DNA of 64,000 bases, from positions 992,001-1,056,000 of the forward strand of contig OY734803.1 of assembly GCA_963457535.1 (NCBI GenBank), written 5' to 3'. This document shows positions 34,511 to 44,846 of the stretch, piece after piece; position 1 is the first letter of the stretch; each line of letters opens with the position of its first letter. The notes beneath the pieces were generated by a model. The model was not told where the DNA came from. It ran no database searches and worked only from the letters and a program-made list of their open reading frames with translations. The DNA comes from JAHRAW01 sp028066695 (lineage in GTDB: Bacteria > Pseudomonadota > Gammaproteobacteria > Arenicellales > Poriferihabitantaceae). The translations under genes were made by a program, and so were the position numbers.

Positions 34511-35656
34511 ATGGAAAACATGGAAACCCGCGCGGTGCATGCCGGTGAGCCGCGCCCGCGCATCGCCGGCGCGATTACGCCGCCGGTGTTTCAAACCTCC
34601 ACCTATGAGACGGCGGACGAGAGCGGCTACCACGACATCCGCTACCTGCGCTTAAGCAATTCGCCCAACCATCTCGCGCTGCACGCCAAACTCGCCGCGC
34701 TGGAAGGAAGCGAAAGCGCGCTGGTCACGGCGAGCGGAATGGCCGCGATTTCCACCGCGCTTTTGTGCGCGCTGAAACGCGGCGACCACCTGCTCGCGCA
34801 GCGCGGCTTATACGGCGGCACCCACACTTTCATGACGCGCGAATTGCCGGCGCTCGGCATTGAAGTGGATTTCGTGGACGGCGCCGAGCGCGCGCAGTGG
34901 AAGCGAAAATGCAAACCGAACACGCGCGCCTTTTATATGGAGAGCATGACCAACCCGCTGCTGGAAGTCGGCGACCTGCCGGCGGCGGCCGAGTTCGCGC
35001 GCGAAAACGGCCTGACCACGCTGATAGATAACACGCTGGCGACGCCGGTCAATTTTCGGCCGGTGGAAATCGGCTTTGACATCGTGCTGCACAGCGCGAC
35101 CAAATACCTGAACGGCCATTCCGACATCGTCGCCGGCGTCATCGCCGGGGACGCCGCGCGCGTCGGCGCGGCGAAACTAAAACTGGACCACCTCGGCGGC
35201 TCGCTGGATCCGCATTCCTGTTTTTTGCTGAACCGCGGAATCAAAACCCTGCCGCTTCGCGTGTGCAAACAAAACCAAAACGCGCAGGCGCTCGCCGAGT
35301 TTTTGCAGGCGCATCCGGCGGTCGCGGCGGTGCATTACGCCGGCCTGCCGCGCCATCCGTCGGCGGCGCGCGCGCGGGCGCTGTTCGGCGGCTTCGGCGG
35401 GCTGCTGAGTTTTGAGCACCGCGAAGGCGCGGCCGGTGCGCGGCGCATGATGAAGCGCCTGAAACTGGCGGTGAGCGCGGTCAGCCTCGGCGGAACCGAA
35501 ACGCTGGTCACATTGCCGGCTGCAACCTCGCATGTCGGCCTGCGCGCCGAGGAGCGCGCGGACATCGGCATCACCGACGGACTGGTGCGCGTCTCCGCCG
35601 GCATTGAAGGCGAGGAGGATTTGCGCGCGGATTTTCAGCAGGCGCTGTCGGCATAA
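34511..35656 (+). CDS. Trans-sulfuration PLP enzyme (cystathionine beta-lyase-like)
   Basis: About 381 residues of the Cys/Met-metabolism PLP family. The cofactor lysine is K198 in SATKYLNGHSD, and ETRAVHAGEPRPR plus TPPVFQTSTYE open the protein. NHLALHAKLAALEGSESALVTASGMAAI forms the PLP phosphate region. Cystathionine beta-lyase, gamma-lyase and gamma-synthase cannot be separated confidently here. An upstream in-frame ATG at 34466 would add 15 Lys/Thr-rich residues without family similarity. Confidence 0.85.
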   Translation: MENMETRAVHAGEPRPRIAGAITPPVFQTSTYETADESGYHDIRYLRLSNSPNHLALHAKLAALEGSESALVTASGMAAISTALLCALKRGDHLLAQRGLYGGTHTFMTRELPALGIEVDFVDGAERAQWKRKCKPNTRAFYMESMTNPLLEVGDLPAAAEFARENGLTTLIDNTLATPVNFRPVEIGFDIVLHSATKYLNGHSDIVAGVIAGDAARVGAAKLKLDHLGGSLDPHSCFLLNRGIKTLPLRVCKQNQNAQALAEFLQAHPAVAAVHYAGLPRHPSAARARALFGGFGGLLSFEHREGAAGARRMMKRLKLAVSAVSLGGTETLVTLPAATSHVGLRAEERADIGITDGLVRVSAGIEGEEDLRADFQQALSA

Positions 35657-35659
35657 CCG

Positions 35660-36481
35660 ATGGACGCGATGCGCGGCGTGCTGCGCAGGATGAAAGCGTC
35701 TTCTTCGCCCGAAGGAGTCGCATACCAACTCCCGGTCGGCGAAAAATTGCTGCCGCTCGGCCGGCGCGTCGGCGCGCAACTCAGTCTGGCTTTTACCGGC
35801 GATATTTTTTGCATCGCCTGCGGCAACAAAACAAAAAAGAGTTTTTCCCGCGGCTACTGCTTTCCCTGCGCGCGCACGCTCGCCGAATGCGACCTTTGCA
35901 TCATGCGTCCGCACACATGCCACCACCATCTCGGCACCTGCCGCGACGAAAACTGGGCGGCGTCGCACTGCATGCAGCCGCACTGCGTCTATCTGGCCAA
36001 TTCGTCGGGGCTGAAAGTCGGCATCACCCGCGCCGCCAATGTGCCGGCGCGCTGGCTGGACCAGGGCGCGACGCAGGCGATGGTGCTGTTCACGGTGAAA
36101 AACCGCCTGCATTCCGGCCTGCTGGAGAACGAACTTGCAAAATACCTGAGCGACCGCACCGACTGGCGCAAAATGCTGCGCGGCGCGGCCGCGCCGCTGG
36201 ATTTGCGCGCCGAAGCGAAGCGCCTGCTCGCCGAAGCGGCGGACGGATTGGCCGCGCTCAAGGCGCAACATCCCGAACTGGAATGGCGGACGGAGAATTC
36301 CGCGCCGCTGGAATTTTCGTATCCGGTCGCGCGCTACCCGGAAAAAATCGCGAGTTTGGATTTCCACAAGCGCGCCGAAATCGCCGGCCGGCTGGACGGC
36401 ATCAAGGGGCAGTATTTAATCCTTGACTGCGGCGTGATCAATGTGCGCAAGTTCAGCGGCTACGAAGTCATCGTGCAATAG
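35660..36481 (+). CDS. DUF2797 family protein
   Basis: A 273-residue protein of unknown function. The N-terminal half has cysteine pairs suggesting zinc binding (CIACGNKTKKSF, CFPCARTLAECDLC, and a His/Cys stretch RPHTCHHHLGTC). A GIY-YIG-like segment follows (HCVYLANSSGLKVGITR), with a later conserved acidic residue in GLLENELAKYL. DUF2797 proteins have been noted as GIY-YIG-related; nuclease activity is not shown. It begins 3 bases after the preceding lyase gene. Confidence 0.78.
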   Translation: MDAMRGVLRRMKASSSPEGVAYQLPVGEKLLPLGRRVGAQLSLAFTGDIFCIACGNKTKKSFSRGYCFPCARTLAECDLCIMRPHTCHHHLGTCRDENWAASHCMQPHCVYLANSSGLKVGITRAANVPARWLDQGATQAMVLFTVKNRLHSGLLENELAKYLSDRTDWRKMLRGAAAPLDLRAEAKRLLAEAADGLAALKAQHPELEWRTENSAPLEFSYPVARYPEKIASLDFHKRAEIAGRLDGIKGQYLILDCGVINVRKFSGYEVIVQ

Positions 36482-36491
36482 CCGCGAAGTC

Positions 36492-36520
36492 TTGACATTG
36501 CCGGCCGCAGGCGTTACAGT
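36492..36520 (+). promoter_or_regulatory. Consensus promoter of tRNA-Leu(CAG)
   Basis: TTGACA at 36492-36497, 17 bases, TACAGT at 36515-36520. The tRNA begins 10 bases later, as expected for a stable-RNA promoter. A GC-rich discriminator (TGCGGAC) separates the box from the start. Confidence 0.8.
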
Positions 36521-36530
36521 TGCGGACCTT

Positions 36531-36617
36531 GCCGAGGTGGCGGAATTGGTAGACGCGCTAGCTTCAGGTGCTAGTGGGGGCAACCCCGTGGAGGTTCAAG
36601 TCCTCTCCTCGGTACCA
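36531..36617 (+). tRNA. tRNA-Leu(CAG)
   Basis: An 87-base class II tRNA with encoded CCA. The acceptor stem is GCCGAGG with CCTCGGT, the D-arm is GGAATTGGTAGAC, the anticodon loop TTCAGGT (anticodon CAG) lies between CTAGC and GCTAG, a long variable arm follows, and the T-arm contains GGTTCAAGTCC. Sequence is very close to E. coli tRNA-Leu. The last 22 bases overlap the 3' end of ogt on the other strand. Confidence 0.96.
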
Positions 36618-37159
36618 GCGCGGTCGAACGGGCTTTTCCCGCATTTTTCGCGCGCGCCTTCATGTTCAAGCAGCCACGATTTGCGCGCCAGGCCGCCGCC
36701 GTATCCGCCGCCATACCCGCCGACCGTGCCGTCGGCGCAAATCACGCGGTGGCACGGAATCACCACCGCTATCGGATTGCGCGCATTGGCATTGCCGACC
36801 GCGCGCGCCGCTTTCGGCATGCCGATGGATTTGGCGAGTTGCGCGTAGGAAAGCGTCTTTCCCGCCGGAATTTTTTGCAGCGCGCGCCACACTTTGCGCT
36901 GAAAGGCGGTGCCGTCGGTGCGAAGGTCCGCGCCGTCAAACGCGTTCCAGTCGCCGGCAAAATACCGCTTGACGCGCGCGCGCAAATCCCGCAATTCGGC
37001 CTTGACGAAGGACACTCCGCCGTAGCGCACTGCAAGAAGTTTTTGCAGCCGTTTTTCGTTTTCGGCGAAATCCAGATAGCAGAGCGCGCCGTCGTCGTCG
37101 GCCAGCAGCAAGATTTTGCCGAGCGGGGTGTCGCAGCGGTCGGCGCGCAACTTCTTCAT
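36596..37159 (-). CDS. ogt: Methylated-DNA-protein cysteine methyltransferase
   Basis: A 187-residue suicide repair protein that takes the methyl group from O6-methylguanine. Acceptor Cys136 is in IPCHRVI, preceded by the helix-turn-helix region (GKTLSYAQLAKSIGMPKAARAVGNANARNP). The recognition loop after it is unusually glycine-rich (GGYGGGYGGGL) compared with the normal GGYGWG-like form. The final seven codons and stop lie inside the convergent tRNA-Leu. It is downstream of glyA by 7 bases. Confidence 0.92.
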   Translation of the reverse strand: MKKLRADRCDTPLGKILLLADDDGALCYLDFAENEKRLQKLLAVRYGGVSFVKAELRDLRARVKRYFAGDWNAFDGADLRTDGTAFQRKVWRALQKIPAGKTLSYAQLAKSIGMPKAARAVGNANARNPIAVVIPCHRVICADGTVGGYGGGYGGGLARKSWLLEHEGAREKCGKSPFDRAGTEERT

Positions 37160-37166
37160 GGCCCGC

Positions 37167-38441
37167 TCAGTTTTCGCCGATGCCGGGCACCGGGTATTTT
37201 TTGCAAAACGCCTTCACTTCCGCGTGCAGCGCGTCCAGCCCGGCCGGGTCGCCGCGGCGCGCGACCGCTTCCAGCATGAACGCGGCGAGTTTTTTCATCT
37301 CGGCCTCCTTCATGCCGCGCGTGGTCACCGCCGGCGTGCCGAGCCGCACGCCGGACGGGTCCATCGGTTTGCGCGGGTCGTCGGCGATCACATTCTTGTT
37401 CAGGGTGACGCCGATGCGGTCGAACAATTCTTCGGCCTCCCGCCCGGTGATGCCCCACGATTCCACGCAGTCAATCAGCAGCAGATGGTTGTCGGTGCCG
37501 TTGGTGATCAGCCGCGCGCCGCTTTGCATGAACGCCTCGGCCATGCATTTTGCGTTGACGACGATTTGTTTCGCGTAGTCGGCGAATTCGGGGCGCAGCG
37601 CCTCCTTGAACGCGACCGCTTTCGCCGCGACCATTTGCATAATCGGCCCGCCCTGAAAACCGGGGAACACCGACTTGTCGATCTTCGCGCCGAGCGCGGC
37701 TTCGCGGCACAAAATCAGGCCGCCGCGCGGGCCGCGCAGCGATTTGTGGGTGGTGCTCAAAATCACATCAAAGCCGTCTTCAAACGGGCTGCGCACCGCG
37801 CGCCCGGCGATCAGCCCGGCGATGTGCGCCATGTCGGCGACCGCATACGCGCCGGCTTCCTCGGCGATTTCCTTCATCCGGGCGTAATTCAATTCGCGCG
37901 GATAGGCCGAGAAGCCGGCGAGAATCATCTTCGGTTTTTCGCGGCGCGCGACCTCGCGCATCTCGTCGTAGTCAATTTCGCCGCTTTCAATGTCTTTCAT
38001 TTTGTAGCGAACGAAGTTGAAAATCTTGGTCAGGTAGGTGACCGGGTGGCCGTGCGTGAGGTGGCCGCCGTGGCTCAGGTCCATGCCGAGCACCGTGTCG
38101 CCCGGCTCCAGCAGCGCGAAGTAGGTGCCGACATTCGCCGGCGCGCCGGCATGCGGCTGCACATTGGCGTGCCCGCAATTGAAAAGTTTTTTCGCGCGCG
38201 CAATCGCGAGCGACTCCACCGCGTCGGCGTAGGTCTGGCCGCCGTAATAGCGCCGCCCGGGATAGCCCTCGGAATACTTGTTGTTGAACACCGTGCCCAT
38301 GGTCTCCATCACCGCCCTGGAGATGTAGTTTTCGGACGGGATCAACTCAACGCCCTCCACCTGGCGCCGCATCTCACCGGTTACGGCGGCGTGGATTTCC
38401 GGGTCGGTTTTTTTCAGCGAGTGGTAGGCGGGGGCGGACAT
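37167..38441 (-). CDS. glyA: Serine hydroxymethyltransferase
   Basis: A 424-residue PLP enzyme interconverting serine and glycine with tetrahydrofolate. Motifs are LIPSENYISRAV, NNKYSEGYPGRRYYGG, DLSHGGHLTHG, and the cofactor lysine in TTHKSLRGPRGG. The ATG at 38441 (MSAPAYHSL) matches other GlyA; a longer ORF to 38507 would extend into tgt. In photorespiration-like salvage it would act after glycolate oxidase. Confidence 0.95.
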   Translation of the reverse strand: MSAPAYHSLKKTDPEIHAAVTGEMRRQVEGVELIPSENYISRAVMETMGTVFNNKYSEGYPGRRYYGGQTYADAVESLAIARAKKLFNCGHANVQPHAGAPANVGTYFALLEPGDTVLGMDLSHGGHLTHGHPVTYLTKIFNFVRYKMKDIESGEIDYDEMREVARREKPKMILAGFSAYPRELNYARMKEIAEEAGAYAVADMAHIAGLIAGRAVRSPFEDGFDVILSTTHKSLRGPRGGLILCREAALGAKIDKSVFPGFQGGPIMQMVAAKAVAFKEALRPEFADYAKQIVVNAKCMAEAFMQSGARLITNGTDNHLLLIDCVESWGITGREAEELFDRIGVTLNKNVIADDPRKPMDPSGVRLGTPAVTTRGMKEAEMKKLAAFMLEAVARRGDPAGLDALHAEVKAFCKKYPVPGIGEN

Positions 38442-38484
38442 GTCGGCTCCGGGGTTTGCGGGCGCGCCATTATAAAAGATTTTC

Positions 38485-39567
38485 TCAGCCGCGAAACGAT
38501 TCGGCAAATTCGGCGAAAGCGTCCTCGTCCAGCGCGCGGCGGATGCGCTTCATCAGGTCCTGGTAATACCATACATTGTGCAGCGAGCACAGGCGCGCGC
38601 CGAGGATTTCGTTGTTGTGGTGGAGGTGGCGCAGATACGCGCGCGAATAATTGCGGCAGGCCGGGCAGCCGCAGTCCGGGTCCGCCGCGCCGGGGTCCAT
38701 ACGGTGTTCGGCGTTGCGGATTTTGACCACGCCGCCGCGCGTGTACAGCCAGCCGTTGCGCGCGTTGCGCGTCGGCAGCACGCAGTCAAACATGTCAATG
38801 CCGGCGGCGACGCCGTCCACCAAATCGCGCGGCGTGCCGACGCCCATCAAATACCTCGGCTTATCCGCCGGCATTTCCCCGGCGACGCCGGCCAGCACGC
38901 GCAGCATGTCGCGCTTCGGCTCACCCACCGACAAACCGCCGATGGCGTAGCCGTCAAAGCCGATGCCGCGCAATTCGCGCAGCGATTCCAGGCGCAGGTC
39001 CTCAAACATGCCGCCCTGAATGATTCCGAACAGCGCGCCGTCCCCGCGGTAACTCTGCCGGCAGCGCGCCGCCCAGCGCCCCGACAATTCCATGGACTCG
39101 CGCGCTTCTTCGCGCGTCGCCGGGTAGGCGGTGCATTCGTCAAAGGCCATCACGATGTCGGAGCCGAGCGCGGTCTGCACGCGCATGGATTCCTCGGGCC
39201 CCAGAAAAACCTCGCTACCGTCAAACGGCGAGCGAAAGGCGACGCCGTCTTCGCTGCGCTTGCGGATTTTCGCCAGACTCCACACTTGGAAGCCGCCGGA
39301 GTCGGTCAGGATCGGGCGCGGCCAGTTGATGAAGTCGTGCAGTGTGCCGTGCGCTTCCACCACATCCACGCCCGGGCGCAGCATCAGGTGAAAGGTGTTG
39401 CCGAGGATGATTTGCGCGCCGGTTGCGGCGACTTCCTCCGGCGCCAGCGATTTGACCGCGCCGGCGGTGCCGACCGGCATGAACGCCGGCGTTTCCACTT
39501 GTCCGCGCGCGAAGGTGATGCACCCGCGCCGCGCCGCGCCGCGGGTATGATGCAATTTAAATTTCAT
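38485..39567 (-). CDS. tgt: Queuine tRNA-ribosyltransferase
   Basis: A 360-residue TIM-barrel enzyme exchanging guanine-34 for preQ1 in GUN-anticodon tRNAs. Catalytic aspartates are in LTDSGGFQVWSL and GIDMFDCVLPTRNARNG; the zinc site is CGCPACRNYSRAYLRHL...LHN. The ATG overlaps the queA stop (ATGA), so the two queuosine steps are coupled. yajC and secDF, often downstream of tgt, are absent here; glyA follows instead. Confidence 0.95.
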   Translation of the reverse strand: MKFKLHHTRGAARRGCITFARGQVETPAFMPVGTAGAVKSLAPEEVAATGAQIILGNTFHLMLRPGVDVVEAHGTLHDFINWPRPILTDSGGFQVWSLAKIRKRSEDGVAFRSPFDGSEVFLGPEESMRVQTALGSDIVMAFDECTAYPATREEARESMELSGRWAARCRQSYRGDGALFGIIQGGMFEDLRLESLRELRGIGFDGYAIGGLSVGEPKRDMLRVLAGVAGEMPADKPRYLMGVGTPRDLVDGVAAGIDMFDCVLPTRNARNGWLYTRGGVVKIRNAEHRMDPGAADPDCGCPACRNYSRAYLRHLHHNNEILGARLCSLHNVWYYQDLMKRIRRALDEDAFAEFAESFRG

Positions 39568-40601
39568 GGGCAAACTTCACCGGCCTGCGCGCGTTCAACG
39601 AACATCGCGTCCCCGTAACTGTAAAAGCGAAACCCGCGCTCCACCGCGTGGCGGTAGGCGCGCATGACCGCGTCAAATCCGGCAAAGGCGCAGACCAGCA
39701 TCAGCAGCGTGGATTTCGGCAAATGGAAATTGGTGATCAGCGCGTCCACCGCGCGAAAGCGGTGCCCGGGCCGGATGAAGAGTTCGGTGTCGCCACAAAA
39801 CGGCGCGCAGCAGCCATCGTCGCGGGCCGCGCTTTCCAGCGCGCGCACCACGCTGGTGCCGACCGCGACCACCCGCCCGCCGCGCGACTTGGCGCGCGCG
39901 ATTTGCTCGCAAACATCCGCGCCGACTTCCACCCATTCGCGGTGCATGCGGTGCGCGCCGGCCGAGTCGGCGCGCACCGGTTGGAAAGTGCCGGCGCCGA
40001 TGTGCAGCGTTACCGCGGCCCAGTCCACGCCGGCGCGGCGCAATTCGGCGATTAATTCGCGGTCAAAATGCAGCCCGGCGGTCGGCGCGGCGACCGCGCC
40101 TTCGGCGCGCGCATACACGGTCTGGTAGCGCGCGCGGTCTTCCCCGGCCACGTCGCGCGCGATGTAGGGCGGCAGCGGCACCGTGCCGTGCCGCCGAAAA
40201 TTTTCGGCGGCGTCCCCGTCGCATTCAATCACATAAAAATCGCCGCGCCGTTCGCCGACCACCCAGTCGGCGGCGTCGGCGCGCAATTCCTGCCCGGCGC
40301 GCAGCGGCTTGGACGCGCGCAACTGCACCAGCGCGGCGCGCGCGCCGAGAATGCGCTCCAATAAAATTTCCACCGCGCCGCCGCTCGCCTTGCGCGCAAA
40401 CATCCGCGCCGGCAGCACGCGCGTGTCGTTGGCGACCAGCACATCGCCGCGCCGCAGCAGCGCGCCGATTTCGCCGAAGCGAATCTCGGCCAACGCGCCG
40501 TCGTGCCGCGCATGCAGCAGGCGGCTGCCGGTGCGCTCGGCCGCCGGCTGCTGCGCGATCAACTCCGGCGGCAGGTGGTAATCAAAACGGGCGGTGTCCA
40601 T
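39564..40601 (-). CDS. queA: S-adenosylmethionine:tRNA ribosyltransferase-isomerase QueA
   Basis: A 345-residue enzyme that turns preQ1 in tRNA into epoxyqueuosine using the ribosyl part of SAM. Signatures are FDYHLPPELIAQQPAAER near the start, VANDTRVLPARMFARK, TAGLHFD, and NFHLPKSTLLMLV. The ATG at 40601 is the family start. The gene is divergent from tRNA-Leu(CAA). Confidence 0.95.
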   Translation of the reverse strand: MDTARFDYHLPPELIAQQPAAERTGSRLLHARHDGALAEIRFGEIGALLRRGDVLVANDTRVLPARMFARKASGGAVEILLERILGARAALVQLRASKPLRAGQELRADAADWVVGERRGDFYVIECDGDAAENFRRHGTVPLPPYIARDVAGEDRARYQTVYARAEGAVAAPTAGLHFDRELIAELRRAGVDWAAVTLHIGAGTFQPVRADSAGAHRMHREWVEVGADVCEQIARAKSRGGRVVAVGTSVVRALESAARDDGCCAPFCGDTELFIRPGHRFRAVDALITNFHLPKSTLLMLVCAFAGFDAVMRAYRHAVERGFRFYSYGDAMFVERAQAGEVCP

Positions 40602-40656
40602 GTTGGTCCATGTCGGTTCGGGAGGAACTGCGCGCATGACGATGCGAGGGGGGCGC

Positions 40657-40685
40657 TTGCATCGCGCGCCAAAAAGGTTTATCGT
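40657..40685 (+). promoter_or_regulatory. Predicted promoter of tRNA-Leu(CAA)
   Basis: TTGCAT at 40657-40662, 17 bases, TATCGT at 40680-40685; the tRNA starts 9 bases further on. Position relative to the tRNA supports it more than the consensus match does. Confidence 0.55.
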
Positions 40686-40694
40686 AGTTGCGAT

Positions 40695-40781
40695 GCCGGG
40701 GTGGCGGAATTGGTAGACGCGCCAGACTCAAAATCTGGTTGGGGCAACCCAGTGTCGGTTCGAATCCGACCCTCGGTACCA
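40695..40781 (+). tRNA. tRNA-Leu(CAA)
   Basis: An 87-base class II tRNA with encoded CCA. The anticodon loop is CTCAAAA between CCAGA and TCTGG, giving CAA. It has a long variable arm, and the T-arm contains GGTTCGAATCC. Acceptor GCCGGGG pairs with CCTCGGT using two G-U pairs. It is the second leucine tRNA within 4.2 kb, and each has its own promoter. Confidence 0.96.
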
Positions 40782-40801
40782 GCGCCGCCGAAATAAGAAA
40801 A

Positions 40802-42145
<1,344 letters not shown>

Positions 42146-42159
42146 CGGCGCGACCGGCG

Positions 42160-44100
42160 TCAGGCGGCGCCGCGGGGATTGGCCGGGGGGTTCAGACCGA
42201 GGTCGGATTCGTCCAGCGCCGGCGTTTTGGGTTTTTGCTTGGGCTTGGTTTTGGACGCGGCGCGGGGCTTGCTCTTTGCGCCGCCGTTGCCGTTGAACGG
42301 CGGCGGCGTCGGCTTTTCGCCGCGCATGATTTCGTCCACCTGCGAGCCTTCCAGCGTCTCCCATTCCAGCAGCGCCTTCGCCATCACCTCGATCTTCTCG
42401 CGGTTCTCCTCAATGATCTTGCGCGCGCGCGCGTATTGCTCGTTGATGATGCGGGAGATTTCCTGCTCCACTTTTTCCGCGGTCTCCGGGCTGACATTGC
42501 GGTGCGAGGCCATCTCGCGGCCGAGGAACACCTCGCTGGAGTTTTCGCCGTAGACGCGCGGGCCCATCACATCGCTCATGCCCCAGCGCGACACCATGTT
42601 CTGCGCCATCTCGGTGGCCTGCTCAAAGTCGTTGGAGGCGCCGGTGGTCATCTGGTCCATGAACACCTCCTCGGCGATGCGCCCGCCCATCAGCACCGCG
42701 ATGCGCGCCAGCAGGAACTGGCGGTTGTGGCTGTACCGGTCTTCCTCCGGCAACTGCATGGTCACGCCGAGCGCGCGCCCGCGCGGGATGATGGTCACCT
42801 TGTGCACCGGGTCGGTGCATTCGCGCAGCACCTTGGCGACCACGGTGTGCCCCGACTCGTGGTAGGCGGTGTTGCGCCGCTCGTCTTCGGACATGACGAT
42901 GGAGCGCCGCTCAACGCCCATCAGCACTTTGTCCTTGGCTTTTTCAAACTGCTCCATGCCGACCAGTTTGCGCTCCTCGCGCGCGGCGAACAGCGCGGCC
43001 TCGTTGATCAGGTTGGCGAGGTCGGCGCCGGAAAAGCCGGGCGTGCCGCGCGCGATCACCGACGGGTCAATGTCTTTTTCCAGCGGCACTTTGCGCATGT
43101 GCACCTTGAGGATCGCCTCGCGCCCGCGAATGTCCGGCAGCGGCACATGCACCTGGCGGTCAAAGCGCCCGGGGCGCAAAAGCGCCGGGTCCAGCACATC
43201 CGGGCGGTTGGTGGCGGCGATGACGATGACGCCCTCGCCGGCGTCAAAGCCGTCCATCTCCACCAGCAACTGGTTGAGAGTCTGTTCGCGCTCGTCGTGG
43301 CCGCCGCCGAGGCCGGCGCCGCGCTGGCGGCCGACCGCGTCAATTTCGTCAATGAAAATGATGCACGGCGCGTTTTTCTTCGCCTGCTCAAACATGTCGC
43401 GCACGCGCGACGCGCCGACGCCGACGAACATCTCCACGAAGTCGGAGCCGGAGATGGTGAAGAACGGAACCTTGGCTTCGCCGGCGATCGCCTTGGCCAG
43501 CAGCGTCTTGCCGGTGCCGGGGCTGCCGGTCATCAGCACGCCGCGCGGAATGCGCCCGCCGAGTTTTTGAAAGCGCGACGGCTCGCTCAGGAATTCCACC
43601 AGTTCGCCGACTTCCTCCTGCGCCTCGTCCACGCCGGCGACGTCGTCAAAAGTCACATGATTTTTGTCCTCGGTCAGCATGCGCGCCTTGCTCTTGCCGA
43701 AACTGAACGCGCCGCCGCGCCCGCCGCCCTGCATCTGCCGCATGAAAAAGATCCACACGCCGATGAGCAGCAGAATCGGGAACGAACTGATCAACAGGTG
43801 CACCAAGAGCGAGGTTTCCTTTTCCTTTTTCGCCTTGATTTTCACGCCGTTGACGAACAGGTCGTCCACCAGTTTCGGGTCGTTGGGGGCGTAGGTGGTG
43901 AACAGTTCGCCGCCGTGGGTGCGGCCGCGAATCAACTCGTCGTCGATTTCCACCTGGGCGATGTTGCCCTCGCGCACATGCGTGAGGAAGGTGGAGTAAT
44001 CAATCTCTTTGCCGCCGCCGCGGCCCTGGCCGGTGAAGTTGTTAAACACCAGCACGAGCACCATGGCGATCGCGATCCAGAATAAGAGGTTTTTGGTCAT
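42160..44100 (-). CDS. ftsH: ATP-dependent zinc metalloprotease FtsH
   Basis: A 646-residue membrane-anchored AAA+ protease controlling membrane-protein quality and LPS synthesis. It has N-terminal transmembrane helices at about 4-22 and 100-118, Walker A GSPGTGKT with Lys198, Walker B IIFIDEIDAVG, and zinc motif H414-ESG-H418, the same numbering as in E. coli. The last 40 residues are Lys/Pro-rich and disordered. The ATG at 44100 gives MTKNLLFWIAIA. It lies in the conserved order rlmE-ftsH-glmM. Confidence 0.96.
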   Translation of the reverse strand: MTKNLLFWIAIAMVLVLVFNNFTGQGRGGGKEIDYSTFLTHVREGNIAQVEIDDELIRGRTHGGELFTTYAPNDPKLVDDLFVNGVKIKAKKEKETSLLVHLLISSFPILLLIGVWIFFMRQMQGGGRGGAFSFGKSKARMLTEDKNHVTFDDVAGVDEAQEEVGELVEFLSEPSRFQKLGGRIPRGVLMTGSPGTGKTLLAKAIAGEAKVPFFTISGSDFVEMFVGVGASRVRDMFEQAKKNAPCIIFIDEIDAVGRQRGAGLGGGHDEREQTLNQLLVEMDGFDAGEGVIVIAATNRPDVLDPALLRPGRFDRQVHVPLPDIRGREAILKVHMRKVPLEKDIDPSVIARGTPGFSGADLANLINEAALFAAREERKLVGMEQFEKAKDKVLMGVERRSIVMSEDERRNTAYHESGHTVVAKVLRECTDPVHKVTIIPRGRALGVTMQLPEEDRYSHNRQFLLARIAVLMGGRIAEEVFMDQMTTGASNDFEQATEMAQNMVSRWGMSDVMGPRVYGENSSEVFLGREMASHRNVSPETAEKVEQEISRIINEQYARARKIIEENREKIEVMAKALLEWETLEGSQVDEIMRGEKPTPPPFNGNGGAKSKPRAASKTKPKQKPKTPALDESDLGLNPPANPRGAA

Positions 44101-44204
44101 GTCGGGCAATTGCGGTCTCTGTGGAAAAATGAAAGCGGGGCGGAGCGCGCCGCCCCGAATTTCGGCGAATTTCGGCTCGGGGCGCGCAACACCGCGAGTA
44201 TATG

Positions 44205-44846
44205 CTATCCGGAAACTTCCGGCGCGATTGCGCCGCGCCGGAAGCCGCGCGCCAGCAGGTAGAACTCTTTGGACTGCGGGCGGGACGCGTCCGGTTTGAT
44301 GCCGCGCGCCCGCTCAAAACCGGCTTCAATTTGCGCGCGCACCGCCTCGGCCGATTCCCCAGCGAACAATTTTGCCAGCAATGCGCCGCCGGGGCGCAGC
44401 CCGCGCCGGCAAAACGCCAGCACCGCGCCGAGCAGCGCCGCGGCGCGCGCCTGATCGGCGCTGCGGATGCCGCTTAAATTGGGGGCGAGATCGGACAAAA
44501 CAAGGTCGGCCTTGGCGCCGCCGAGCGCGTCCAGGACCTGCGCGCGCACCGCCGGCGCGGTGAAATCGCCGCGAATGAAGCGGACTTTTTGCAGCGGCGC
44601 CATCGCCCGCACATCCACCGCGATCAGCGCGCCGCCGCGCAGGCGCGCGGCCGCGTATTGCGACCAACTGCCCGGCGCCGCGCCGAGGTCTATGACGCGC
44701 GAGTCGGGCGCAATCAGCCGGTATTTGCGGTCAATCTCCTCCAGTTTATAGGCCGACCTCGCGCGCGCGCCGCTGCGCTCGGCAAGGCGCGAATACGGGT
44801 CGCGCCGCCGCATCGCTTTCCACGCTCCTTTTCCCCCGCGCGTCAT
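44205..44846 (-). CDS. rlmE: 23S rRNA 2'-O-ribose uridine methyltransferase RlmE
   Basis: A 213-residue RrmJ/FtsJ enzyme that methylates U2552 of 23S rRNA. The SAM motif is VIDLGAAPGSWSQYA; the catalytic K-D-K-E-type set includes K of SAYKLEEID, D of LSDLAPNLSG and K of LLAKLFAGE. The start at 44846 overlaps the MFS gene by 4 bases (ATGA). ftsH follows 104 bases downstream. Confidence 0.94.
   Translation of the reverse strand: MTRGGKGAWKAMRRRDPYSRLAERSGARARSAYKLEEIDRKYRLIAPDSRVIDLGAAPGSWSQYAAARLRGGALIAVDVRAMAPLQKVRFIRGDFTAPAVRAQVLDALGGAKADLVLSDLAPNLSGIRSADQARAAALLGAVLAFCRRGLRPGGALLAKLFAGESAEAVRAQIEAGFERARGIKPDASRPQSKEFYLLARGFRRGAIAPEVSG

Noticed and set aside
38442..38484. Glycine riboswitch upstream of glyA
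   Set aside because: The gap is only 43 bases and has no room or motif for the aptamer.
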